Shown here in pieces: positions 1-5,981 of a stretch of 6,806 nt of DNA. The translations under genes were made by a program, and so were the position numbers. The DNA lies in assembly GCA_004297635.1 (NCBI GenBank), contig SCUQ01000464.1, positions 1 to 6,806 of the forward strand, read 5' to 3'. The stretch comes from Rhizorhabdus sp. (GTDB lineage: Bacteria > Pseudomonadota > Alphaproteobacteria > Sphingomonadales > Sphingomonadaceae). The notes under the pieces were generated by a model, which had not been told where the DNA came from, searched no databases, and saw nothing but the letters and a program-made list of their open reading frames with translations. Positions within the stretch are counted from its first letter, which is position 1, and the number at the start of each line of letters is the position of its first letter.

Positions 1-251
1 GCGACATGCGCGATGACCGTCTCGCCGCCCAGGGTCAGCACCGTGCCGGGGCGCGCGGCCATGAAGCGCAGCCAGGCCGGTTCGAACACATGGCTGGCCG
101 CGACCAGCAGCGTGGGGCCGCCGCCCTGATCCGCGCGGAAGGTCAGCTTTTCGGCGGCCGCGATCCTGCGCAGCCGCTCGGTGCTGGTCATGCCCCAGAT
201 CGGGGTCGGATTGGTGCCGATCGGCCGGACGCTCAGCGAACTGCTGTTCAT
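1..251 (-). CDS. Putative CDP-alcohol phosphatidyltransferase family protein, N-terminal part (cut by left edge)
   Basis: The frame opens with ATG at 251-249 and stays open to base 1, giving 83 residues of an unfinished protein that begins MNSSSLSVRPIGTNPTPIWG. The segment then reads MTSTERLRRIAA followed by a hydrophobic stretch (TLLVAASHVFEPAWLRFM) and TVLTLGGETVIAHV, which looks like the start of a nucleotide-transferase-like alpha/beta domain. From memory, sphingomonad CDP-alcohol phosphatidyltransferases with an N-terminal extension start in this way. The diagnostic CDP-alcohol motif (DGxxAR...GxxxD) would lie outside the window, so the assignment is an inference. The gene is divergent from the NTP transferase, with 68 bp between the preferred starts. 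That pairing fits a CDP-activated polar head group being attached to a lipid in the inner membrane. A later in-frame ATG (residue 21) is possible, but the first ATG keeps the conserved-looking PIGTNPTPIWG segment. Confidence 0.55.
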   Translation of the reverse strand, partial: MNSSSLSVRPIGTNPTPIWGMTSTERLRRIAAAEKLTFRADQGGGPTLLVAASHVFEPAWLRFMAARPGTVLTLGGETVIAHV

Positions 252-282
252 ATCTTCCACGGGGCGATTGATGTCGGGGGTT

Positions 283-312
283 CCTTGCCGATCAGCCGGC
301 GGGCTGGCAAGG
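283..312 (+). promoter_or_regulatory. Hairpin covering the Shine-Dalgarno of the NTP transferase gene
   Basis: CCTTGCC (283-289) pairs perfectly with GGCAAGG (306-312). Inside it, AGCC (294-297) pairs with GGCT (302-305) around a GGCG loop, and a GATC bulge (290-293) sits on the 5' side only. The 3' arm includes AAGG (309-312), the best Shine-Dalgarno for the ATG at 320. The pairing is seen directly. A role in masking the ribosome binding site, or as a DNA operator, is inference. The transcript would have to start upstream of 283, within or close to the divergent gene's start. Confidence 0.4.
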
Positions 313-319
313 CATGTTC

Positions 320-1114
320 ATGAGCAGTCCGGGTTTTACCGCGATCATCCTCGCCGGGCAGCGCCCCGGCGGCGATCCCCTCGCCGAACATTTCGGTCAG
401 GCGTTCAAGGCGCTGGTCGATGTCGCCGGGCAGCCGATGCTGGCCTGGGTCGGCAGCACTCTTGCGGCGCGCCGCGATGTCGGGCGGATCGTGATCCTGG
501 CGCAGGGGGCCGATGCGCTGCTCGATCATCCGGCCACGTCCTGGCTGCGGGATGAGGCGCGGGTGGTGGTGCGCGATTGCGGGGATTCGATCGTGGAGGC
601 GATCAGCGACACGCTCCGGGCGATGCCGCAGGCCTATCCTTTCCTGCTCACCACCGCCGATAATGTCCTGCTCGACGATGCGATGATCGATCGATTCAGG
701 GTAGGCGCCGACGGGGCCGACATAGCCGTGGCCCTCGTCGAACGGAAGGTGCTCGAAGCCGCCTATCCTGGCAATCGCCGCACCTGGCTGCCCTTTCGCG
801 GCGGACAATATTCGGGGGCGAACCTGTTCTGGCTGGGCAGCCCGGAAGCGCTCAAGGTGCTGGCGATCTGGCGGCGGGTGGAGCAGCAGCGGAAAAAGGC
901 GCGGGCGGTGCTCGGCGCCTTCGGCATCGGCCTGTCGCTGATGATCGCCGCGCGGCTCCTCACCCTTGCCCAAGCGATCGAGCGGGTCAGCCGGCGCCTC
1001 GGCATCCGCGCGAAGGCGGTGCTGCTGCCCCAGGCGGAGGCCTGCATCGATGTCGACAAGCCGTCGGACCACGCTATGGCCGAGGCGATCCTGCGGAAGC
1101 GCGCTAACGGTTAA
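320..1114 (+). CDS. MobA-like NTP transferase domain protein (nucleotidyltransferase family)
   Basis: This 264-residue protein probably transfers a nucleotidyl group from an NTP to a phosphorylated sugar or polyol, forming an activated precursor. It opens with the GT-A/MobA-like nucleotide-binding signature: IILAGQRPGGD (residues 9-19), K30 in FKALVDVAGQPML, then a Rossmann-like alpha/beta domain. TTAD at 111-114 supplies the metal-binding aspartate, and DVDKPSD near the C-terminus (244-250) is typical of the family. The glycine-rich loop is longer than in true MobA (LAGGxSxRMGxDK), so molybdenum cofactor synthesis is unlikely. ATG 320 is preferred over ATG 314 because AAGG (309-312) lies 7 nt from 320 but only 1 nt from 314. 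The divergent partner looks like a CDP-alcohol phosphatidyltransferase, which suggests, but does not prove, CTP use and membrane lipid head-group synthesis. The substrate is unknown. The nucleotidyltransferase fold is well supported. Confidence 0.85.
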   Translation: MSSPGFTAIILAGQRPGGDPLAEHFGQAFKALVDVAGQPMLAWVGSTLAARRDVGRIVILAQGADALLDHPATSWLRDEARVVVRDCGDSIVEAISDTLRAMPQAYPFLLTTADNVLLDDAMIDRFRVGADGADIAVALVERKVLEAAYPGNRRTWLPFRGGQYSGANLFWLGSPEALKVLAIWRRVEQQRKKARAVLGAFGIGLSLMIAARLLTLAQAIERVSRRLGIRAKAVLLPQAEACIDVDKPSDHAMAEAILRKRANG

Positions 1115-1185
1115 GGTTCGCGCTTTGGGAACCCTGCGATTTTCCGATAGTTACGCGCGAAGGCGGACAGCGTAATCTGCCATCC

Positions 1186-1584
1186 ATGCGAATAATCATC
1201 ATTCTTGCAGCTTACCTGTTGGCTGGTTGCAAGGCGCCATTGGTGGCGCCCAAGGATATCTGCGATTTTCCAAGGAATTTCGCTGGCTGGCGAGGAACAA
1301 ACGTCAGCTTTAAGGGCGTGCTCGTCGGCACGTTCGAGCATGGCTATGTGCTGGTAGCGGAAGGTTGCGAGAGGCGAGGCATTAGATTCGCCAAATGGCC
1401 AGAGGGGTCAGACGGTATCGCCTTGAATAAGGTTTTGAATAGGTGGGATACTGGTCTGGCAAGGGCCGAATTCACGGGTAAGCTGTCGCGTGAAGGGCTT
1501 TTGGTCACTCATACCAAAAACGTGACATACGAAACGATGTCGACACAGGAAAAAGCGGCCTTCTTTCGATCGAGGGGGTTCTAA
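1186..1584 (+). CDS. Small putative lipoprotein of unknown function
   Basis: The gene encodes 132 residues. The N-terminus MRIIIILAAYLLAGC is a short lipoprotein signal peptide: basic R2, a hydrophobic core, and lipobox L12-A13-G14-C15, so the mature protein would begin at C15 and be lipid-anchored. C26 and C61 are further cysteines that could form a disulfide in the periplasm. The rest (for example VSFKGVLVGTFEHGYVLVAEGCERRG) looks like a small beta-rich domain; I recognise no family. The sequence is visibly less GC-rich than its neighbours and uses ATA, AGA, AGG and TTG codons that they mostly avoid, suggesting recent acquisition or weak selection. No good Shine-Dalgarno precedes ATG 1186 (AGGCGG at 1161-1166 is too far away), but the lipobox supports this start. 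It is convergent with the flippase gene, 48 bp away. It follows the NTP transferase by 71 bp and could be in its transcript or independent. Confidence 0.7.
   Translation: MRIIIILAAYLLAGCKAPLVAPKDICDFPRNFAGWRGTNVSFKGVLVGTFEHGYVLVAEGCERRGIRFAKWPEGSDGIALNKVLNRWDTGLARAEFTGKLSREGLLVTHTKNVTYETMSTQEKAAFFRSRGF
1233..1250 (+). repeat. 7-bp perfect hairpin inside the lipoprotein gene
   Basis: GGCGCCA (1233-1239) and TGGCGCC (1244-1250) are perfect inverted copies separated by TTGG. They lie about 50 nt after the start codon and encode the residues just after the lipidated cysteine. In mRNA this would be a stable GC-rich stem. It may be chance or may slow early translation; no function is shown. Confidence 0.45.
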
Positions 1585-1632
1585 TCACTGGTTCTCGTAG
1601 TTTCTCGCTGCGACGCTTTTGTCTTAGTCTGC

Positions 1633-3162
1633 TTATAGCAGCCTGAGTTTCCGCCCCGTCTTTCCCAGCGCCAGCTTGTCCGCCTCGGTGAGACCGAAGC
1701 GCCCCGACAGCCAGATGCCGCCGAGCATCAGCAGCGCGCCGATCGCGATGCGGATCAGATGGTGGAGCGGCGCGACCAGGGCGGAGCAGAGCAGCAGCCC
1801 GACGCCGACCAGCGCTGCCACCGATGCGGCGCGGGCGAAGGGTGGCGCGAAGGGATGGATCCGCTCGTGGACCCACAGCTGGATCACCGGCGTCAGCACG
1901 GAGATGGCAATGCCGGCGGACACCGCGATCGCCATGCCGTCCATGCCGCCCTGCGGCAGCAGCAGCGCACCCAGCGCCAGCGAGGCGGCCAGGCCGATCG
2001 CGCTGCCGACCAGCGGATGATGGTAGCGGCTGATGACCGACTGGATCGCGGAGGCCTGTCCCGACACGGCTTCCACCAGCCGGGTGACGGTCAGCAGCGC
2101 CAGCGCGACATAGGCGGCCTGGGCCGGGGCGCCGAACAGCGCGAGCAGCGCCCGCCCGCCGCCAACGATCGTGCAGACCACCGGGGTGGCGACGACGATC
2201 GTCAGGCGGGTGGCGAACCCGTATATCTCGGCGACATGGCGGATATCGTGGCGCACGGCTTCCGATGCGAGCGGGGCCATCACATAGGAAAAGGCCTGGC
2301 GGATCAGCTGGACGCCGCTCGCCAGCTTGCGGGCGATGGCGAACAGGCCAGCGGCGCTGGCGCCGGCCGCGCCCGGGATCATCAGGTTCAGGATCAGCGG
2401 CGGCGCATCGGCGAACAGCCGCATGACGATGTTGGACGGCAGCACCGACAGGCCCGCATACAGCGTCTGCGCGGTGGTCGTCGCGGTGGAGGACCGGCGG
2501 AGGACGAGATCGAGCCGATAATAGCGGGCGAGCAGCCGCGTCGAGAAGATGCAGGTGACGGCGAGCGAGCAGAGATGCGCGATCAGCAGCCCCAGCGTGC
2601 CGGCCCCGAGCGCCGCGAGCAGGATCGCGGCGATCATCCGCAGCAGCTGTTCCCACATCACCCGCAGGCGGATTTCCGGTCCGAACGCCTTTCGGGCGCG
2701 CAGGGCGGATGTCGATATCTCGACGTAGGCCCAGAAGGGCAGCGCCCAGGCGAACAGCGCGATGCCGGTGGCCAGCCGGTCGCGGTCCCTGGGGGCGACA
2801 TTGACGATCTCGGCGATCCAGTGCGCGTTCAGGCTGGCGGCGAGCGCGATCAGGATGCAGGGGAGGAGGCCCAGGATCATCGCCTGGCGCAGCGCGCCTG
2901 CGCGTTCTTCATCGTCCTTCGCCTGGGGCACGACGCGCTGGAGCGCGCTGGTCATGCCGAGGTCGGCGAAATTCTCGATCAGGTTCACCGCCGACCACAG
3001 CACCATGTACAGGCCATAGGTGGGCAGCCCGAACAGCCATACATAGAGCGGCTGCGAGACGATCTCGACAACGCCTCCGGCCCGCGCCAGCAGCGCGGTG
3101 CCCGCGCCCTGGGCGACCTGGCGGGAGCCGGGCGGCAGGCCCGGTGGAGGGGTTGAGGACAT
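1633..3162 (-). CDS. MOP-superfamily flippase (oligosaccharide/lipopolysaccharide export, Wzx-like)
   Basis: This 509-residue integral inner-membrane protein belongs to the polysaccharide flippase type, which turns lipid-linked glycans or related lipids from the cytoplasmic to the periplasmic leaflet. After a proline-rich cytosolic leader (residues 1-15), the first bundle contains the characteristic FGLPTYGLYMVLWSAVN and FADLGMTSALQRVVPQ segments (44-80). Hydrophobic helices follow at roughly 94-112, 131-150, 172-208 (two), 317-345, 350-368, 385-403, 408-430, 445-464 and 467-486, consistent with the 12-14 helices of the family. Length is typical. The start is the first ATG in the open frame: an in-frame stop lies four codons upstream, and AGGA sits very close to the ATG. 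The gene is divergent from sdhB and convergent with the lipoprotein gene. The nearby nucleotidyltransferase and probable CDP-alcohol transferase suggest an envelope-lipid or glycan pathway; the cargo cannot be read from sequence. Confidence 0.85.
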   Translation of the reverse strand: MSSTPPPGLPPGSRQVAQGAGTALLARAGGVVEIVSQPLYVWLFGLPTYGLYMVLWSAVNLIENFADLGMTSALQRVVPQAKDDEERAGALRQAMILGLLPCILIALAASLNAHWIAEIVNVAPRDRDRLATGIALFAWALPFWAYVEISTSALRARKAFGPEIRLRVMWEQLLRMIAAILLAALGAGTLGLLIAHLCSLAVTCIFSTRLLARYYRLDLVLRRSSTATTTAQTLYAGLSVLPSNIVMRLFADAPPLILNLMIPGAAGASAAGLFAIARKLASGVQLIRQAFSYVMAPLASEAVRHDIRHVAEIYGFATRLTIVVATPVVCTIVGGGRALLALFGAPAQAAYVALALLTVTRLVEAVSGQASAIQSVISRYHHPLVGSAIGLAASLALGALLLPQGGMDGMAIAVSAGIAISVLTPVIQLWVHERIHPFAPPFARAASVAALVGVGLLLCSALVAPLHHLIRIAIGALLMLGGIWLSGRFGLTEADKLALGKTGRKLRLL

Positions 3163-3327
3163 ATCCTGCTTCTACTGGCTGGGCCGGCCCTTTCAAGGGA
3201 GCGGCGTTTTGGCTAGGTGGAGGGCGGCGCGAGGTTGGGCGCCAGAAAAATTTGGCGCGCGTCAGCCATTGAGCCGCGCGGCGCTATTCGCTATCGCGGG
3301 TCGAACCTAGGGCAGGGGTCAAGAGTC
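3163..3327. promoter_or_regulatory. Divergent intergenic region between flippase and sdhB
   Basis: These 165 bp must hold the promoters for both divergent genes. A short dyad is visible: GCGCCA (3239-3244) and TGGCGC (3253-3258) around an A/T-rich 8-nt spacer. A weak candidate sdhB promoter is TTGAGC (3269-3274) with TATCGC (3292-3297) at 17-nt spacing; the match to consensus is poor. AGGGG (3313-3317) and AAGAG (3321-3325) are possible Shine-Dalgarno elements for sdhB. No riboswitch-like structure is apparent. Confidence 0.4.
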
Positions 3328-4113
3328 ATGGCTGAGTTCGCGCTTCCAAAGAACAGCAAGATCAAGAAGAACGGCAAGGTCCACAAGGCTCCGGCCGGCG
3401 CCAAGGACGTCAAGGCGTTCAAGATCTATCGCTACGATCCCGACAGCGGCGAGAATCCCCGCTACGACACGTTCGAGATCGACCTCGCCGAGTGCGGCCC
3501 GATGGTCCTCGACGCGCTGATCAAGATCAAGAGCGAGCAGGACCCGTCGGTGACGTTCCGCCGCTCGTGCCGGGAGGGTATCTGCGGTTCTTGCTCGATG
3601 AACATGAACGGCAAGAACGGCCTAGCCTGCACCACCGCGATCGAGGATTGCAAGGGCGAGGTCCGCATCACCCCGCTGCCGCACATGGACGTGATCAAGG
3701 ATCTGGTTCCCGACTTCACCCATTTCTACGCGCAATATGCGTCGATCCAGCCCTGGCTGAAGACGGTCACGCCGAACCCGTCGGGCAAGGAGCGGCTGCA
3801 GTCGCCCGACGATCGCAACAAGCTCGATGGCCTCTATGAATGCATCCTGTGCGCCTGCTGCTCGACCTCGTGCCCGAGCTACTGGTGGAACAGCGACAAA
3901 TTCCTGGGGCCGGCGATCCTGCTCCAGGCCTATCGCTGGCTCGCCGACAGCCGCGACGAGATGACCGGCGAGCGGCTCGACGAGCTTGAGGATCCGTTCC
4001 GGCTCTATCGCTGCCACACGATCATGAACTGCGCGAATGTCTGCCCCAAGGGCCTGAGCCCGGCCAAGGCGATCGCGGAGATCAAGAAGATGGTGGTCGA
4101 GCGTCAGATCTGA
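3328..4113 (+). CDS. sdhB: Succinate dehydrogenase iron-sulfur subunit
   Basis: SdhB is the electron-transfer subunit of complex II. It passes electrons from the FAD of SdhA to ubiquinone at the SdhCD membrane anchor, linking the TCA cycle with respiration on the cytoplasmic face of the inner membrane. At 261 residues it has the normal length. The N-terminal ferredoxin domain ligates [2Fe-2S] through C81, C86, C89 and C101 ([16 protein letters not shown]...C). The C-terminal domain holds [4Fe-4S] through C172, C175, C178 and C239, and [3Fe-4S] through C182, C229 and C235. The PSYWWN segment (183-188) and H230 match quinone-site residues of the family. ATG 3328 is chosen because [12 protein letters not shown]... 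starts the SdhB-like sequence; the frame is open up to 3217, but the upstream translation ([14 protein letters not shown]...) looks like noncoding DNA. sdhA, sdhC and sdhD are not adjacent. The thioesterase gene follows after 24 bp. Confidence 0.97.
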   Translation: MAEFALPKNSKIKKNGKVHKAPAGAKDVKAFKIYRYDPDSGENPRYDTFEIDLAECGPMVLDALIKIKSEQDPSVTFRRSCREGICGSCSMNMNGKNGLACTTAIEDCKGEVRITPLPHMDVIKDLVPDFTHFYAQYASIQPWLKTVTPNPSGKERLQSPDDRNKLDGLYECILCACCSTSCPSYWWNSDKFLGPAILLQAYRWLADSRDEMTGERLDELEDPFRLYRCHTIMNCANVCPKGLSPAKAIAEIKKMVVERQI

Positions 4114-4135
4114 TCCTGTCCGCGATCCTGTCCGC
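4112..4135 (+). repeat. Perfect 12-bp tandem duplication at the sdhB-thioesterase junction
   Basis: GATCCTGTCCGC occurs twice head to tail (4112-4123 and 4124-4135). The first copy includes the last two bases of the sdhB stop codon, and the second ends 2 nt before the thioesterase ATG. It fills the whole spacer and contains no purine-rich Shine-Dalgarno. A slipped-strand duplication is the simplest origin. Confidence 0.9.
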
Positions 4136-4137
4136 AC

Positions 4138-4587
4138 ATGGCTTTTGACGATTCCCGGTTTCTGTACGCGGAAGATCCGGACAATCCTGGGTGGCATCGG
4201 TGGCAACTCCGGGAAGAGGGCAGGTTCAACACCTTCCTCGGTCCTTTCCTCGTCCGTCGCGATGGTGCCCGGGCGGTTGTGCGGATGACCCCGCATAGCG
4301 GGATGTTGAATTTTCTGGAGCGGCTTCATGGCGGCGCGCTGATGGGCTTCATCGACAGCGCGATGTTCGCCGGCGCGCGGCTGTTCGGCGGAGAGGGGTT
4401 GCAGGACGCGATCACTGTCGATCTCAGCGTCCAGATGGCTGCCGGTGGCGCGGCCGACACCCCCATCGATGCGATCGTGGAGCTTACGCGGGAAACCCGC
4501 CGCCTGATGTTCCTGCGCGGCTCCGTGGAGCAGGGCGACGAGACGATAGCGGGCTTCATAGCGACGATCCGCAAGGTCACGTCATGA
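4138..4587 (+). CDS. PaaI-family hotdog-fold thioesterase
   Basis: This 149-residue protein probably hydrolyses an acyl-CoA thioester in the cytoplasm. The family hallmark RLHGGALMGFIDSAMFAGAR (62-81) is present: the HGG turn (64-66) and the acidic residue D73 on the central hotdog helix, which activates water in PaaI-type enzymes. The strands TVDLSVQMAAG (93-103) and AIVELTRETRRLMFLRGSVEQ (112-132), together with the terminal AGFIATIRKV (138-147), complete a normal single hotdog domain. These enzymes act as dimers or tetramers; the substrate is unknown. No Shine-Dalgarno precedes ATG 4138, since the spacer is a 12-bp tandem repeat. Translation may therefore depend on ribosomes arriving from sdhB, whose stop is 24 nt away. 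The 3' end overlaps the zapE start (ATGA at 4584-4587), pointing to one operon with translational coupling. Family assignment is firm; the physiological role is not. Confidence 0.88.
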   Translation: MAFDDSRFLYAEDPDNPGWHRWQLREEGRFNTFLGPFLVRRDGARAVVRMTPHSGMLNFLERLHGGALMGFIDSAMFAGARLFGGEGLQDAITVDLSVQMAAGGAADTPIDAIVELTRETRRLMFLRGSVEQGDETIAGFIATIRKVTS

Positions 4588-5705
4588 CCCTGGGCGTCAT
4601 CGCCCGCTATGAGGCGTTGATCGCCGCGGGCGAGCTGCGCCCCGACCCCGATCAGCGCGCGACGGTCGAGCGGCTGGACGCGCTGGCCGCGGCGCTGGAA
4701 AATCAGCCGGTCAAGGGCAGCGTGCTATGGCGGATGCTGCGCAAGCCTCCCCCGCCGGTCCGTGGCCTCTACATGTGGGGCGGCGTCGGGCGCGGCAAAT
4801 CGATGCTGATGGACCTGTTCTACGATTGCGTGAAGGTCGAGGCGAAGCGGCGGGTCCATTTCCACGAATTCATGATCGAGGTGCATGATCGCCTCCGCAT
4901 CGAACGGCAGAAGGAAAAGGGCGATCCGATCCCGCCCGTGGTCGAGGCGATCGCGGCGGAGGCGAAACTGCTCGCCTTCGACGAGATGGTCGTTAACAAC
5001 ATGGCCGACGCGGCGATCCTCAGCCGGCTGTTCACCGGCCTGATCGTCGATGCCGGCGTCACCGTCGTGACCACCTCGAATCGCCGGCCGGGGGATCTGT
5101 ACAAGGATGGGCTGAATCGTCAGCTTTTCCTGCCCTTCATCGATCTGATCGAACAGCGGCTCGACGTGCTGTGCCTCAACGGACCGACCGACTATCGGCT
5201 GGAGCGGCTGGGCGGTTTCCCCGTCTGGTATGCGCCGCTGGACGCGGATTCGAATGAAGCCGTGCGCCAGGCCTTCTTCCGCCTCACCGATTATCCGCCG
5301 GAGGATAGCGCCCATGTTCCCACGGCCGAGCTTGCGGTGCAGGGCGGGCGCGTCCTGCACGTTCCCAAAAGCCTGAAGGGAGTCGCGGTCTTCTCGTTCA
5401 AGCGGCTCTGCGCGGAAGCACGTGGCGCCGCCGATTATCTGGCGATCGCGCGCAACTATCACACGGTGATCATCGTCGGCATTCCGTTGCTGACGCCGGA
5501 GAAGCGCAACGAGGCGTCACGCTTCAAGGTGCTGATCGACGCGCTTTACGAACATAAGGTGAAGCTGCTCGCCACCGCCGAGGCCGAGCCCGAGGCGCTG
5601 TACCCCGACGGCGACGGCGCCTTCGAGTTCGAACGGACCGTCTCCCGCCTGATGGAGATGCAGAGCCGGGACTATCTGGCCACCGGGCACGGATCGGAAG
5701 AGTAG
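4584..5705 (+). CDS. zapE: Cell division protein ZapE (AFG1-family ATPase)
   Basis: A 373-residue P-loop ATPase of the ZapE/AFG1 family. In E. coli ZapE associates with the Z-ring; the mitochondrial relatives Afg1/LACE1 act in quality control of respiratory-chain proteins. Walker A is GGVGRGKS (66-73) in the family context YMWGGVGRGKSMLMDLFY. The next conserved block is RRVHFHEFMIEVHDRL (89-104). Walker B is LLAFDE (129-134), followed by MVVNNMADAAILSRLF, where many homologues read FxVTDIADAMIL. The sensor segment TTSNRRPGDLYKDGLNRQLF (163-182) and the late ARNYHTVIIVGIP block are also typical. Length is normal. The start overlaps the thioesterase stop by ATGA, with AAGG (4573-4576) 7 nt upstream as Shine-Dalgarno, which firmly fixes it. 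It is the last gene of the apparent sdhB-thioesterase-zapE operon. Known E. coli function cannot be assumed to hold unchanged in alphaproteobacteria. Confidence 0.93.
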   Translation: MTLGVIARYEALIAAGELRPDPDQRATVERLDALAAALENQPVKGSVLWRMLRKPPPPVRGLYMWGGVGRGKSMLMDLFYDCVKVEAKRRVHFHEFMIEVHDRLRIERQKEKGDPIPPVVEAIAAEAKLLAFDEMVVNNMADAAILSRLFTGLIVDAGVTVVTTSNRRPGDLYKDGLNRQLFLPFIDLIEQRLDVLCLNGPTDYRLERLGGFPVWYAPLDADSNEAVRQAFFRLTDYPPEDSAHVPTAELAVQGGRVLHVPKSLKGVAVFSFKRLCAEARGAADYLAIARNYHTVIIVGIPLLTPEKRNEASRFKVLIDALYEHKVKLLATAEAEPEALYPDGDGAFEFERTVSRLMEMQSRDYLATGHGSEE

Positions 5706-5981
5706 ATCGCCGAAGCTAGCTGAGCGGCCCGTCTGTTCACGACCTAAAATAACGTCGTTCGGGTGCTCTTCTGCCTCGCTAAAGAGCGAACATACGTTTG
5801 CGCGGTTGGCTTAGTCGCGAATGGGCCGTGAACGGACTGTCCGGCTTTCTGAATGACGGTATGGGGAGCATATGTTCGATCGCGCATCCGTAAATGACTG
5901 CCCCCGGGCCATAACGATCACAAGATTCGAAATCGCCTTAAGCCGCAGCCCATTGTCTAGACCGCTTATTCAGTTATCGCT
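5706..5981. other. Convergent intergenic region, no credible gene
   Basis: About 276 bp lie between the 3' ends of zapE and the TonB receptor gene. Composition is less GC-rich than the flanks. No credible coding frame exists; the longest candidate is a 38-codon frame from 5872. Several imperfect inverted elements are visible: CGAACATA (5787-5794) against TATGTTCG (5871-5878), and GTTCAC (5735-5740) against GTGAAC (5827-5832). Dispersed palindrome-rich intergenic sequences are common in sphingomonads and this could be one, but that is an impression only. Confidence 0.5.
5757..5791 (-). terminator. Weak candidate terminator for the TonB receptor transcript
   Basis: GCTCTT (5765-5770) pairs with AAGAGC (5782-5787), and outside it GTTC (5757-5760) pairs with GAAC (5788-5791), with a 4-nt bulge. 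Read on the minus strand, the stem is followed after four bases by TTATTTTA, a modest T-rich tract. It lies about 190 nt beyond the receptor stop codon. The long loop and interrupted stem make this uncertain. No T-tract follows it in the zapE direction. Confidence 0.25.

Noticed and set aside
248..1072. 274-codon minus-strand frame antisense to the NTP transferase
   Set aside because: The plus-strand protein has the nucleotidyltransferase signature. The antisense protein is R/H/P/Q-rich and has no recognisable family.
1115..1144. Possible terminator after the NTP transferase gene (GGTTC/GAACC stem)
   Set aside because: Only a 5-bp stem with a 9-nt loop, and the short T-run begins 6 nt after the stem. 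Too weak to call.
1629..1641. CTGCT-TAT-AGCAG palindrome over the flippase stop codon
   Set aside because: A 5-bp stem with a 3-nt loop and no T-tract on either strand; likely chance.
1505..2656. 383-codon minus-strand frame overlapping the flippase in another phase
   Set aside because: Low-complexity R/A/P/G-rich translation, typical of an off-frame reading of a high-GC gene.
1759..3156. Long plus-strand open frame (465 codons) antisense to the flippase
   Set aside because: Its translation is rich in G, R, Q, D and A without any domain pattern. It mirrors the codon bias of the flippase, which has clear membrane helices and family motifs.
3186..3200. CCCTT/AAGGG palindrome upstream of the flippase start
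   Set aside because: The central spacer is too short to form a hairpin loop and there is no supporting context.
3217..3327. In-frame N-terminal extension of SdhB by 37 residues
   Set aside because: The upstream text is unlike SdhB, a 261-residue protein from ATG 3328 has the normal length, and the promoter would have to lie within or before the extension.
5788..5877. LexA-like boxes of the GAAC-N4-GTTC kind
   Set aside because: Each copy has a mismatch, that box type belongs to Gram-positives (alphaproteobacteria use GTTC-N7-GTTC), and the location between two gene ends needs no operator.
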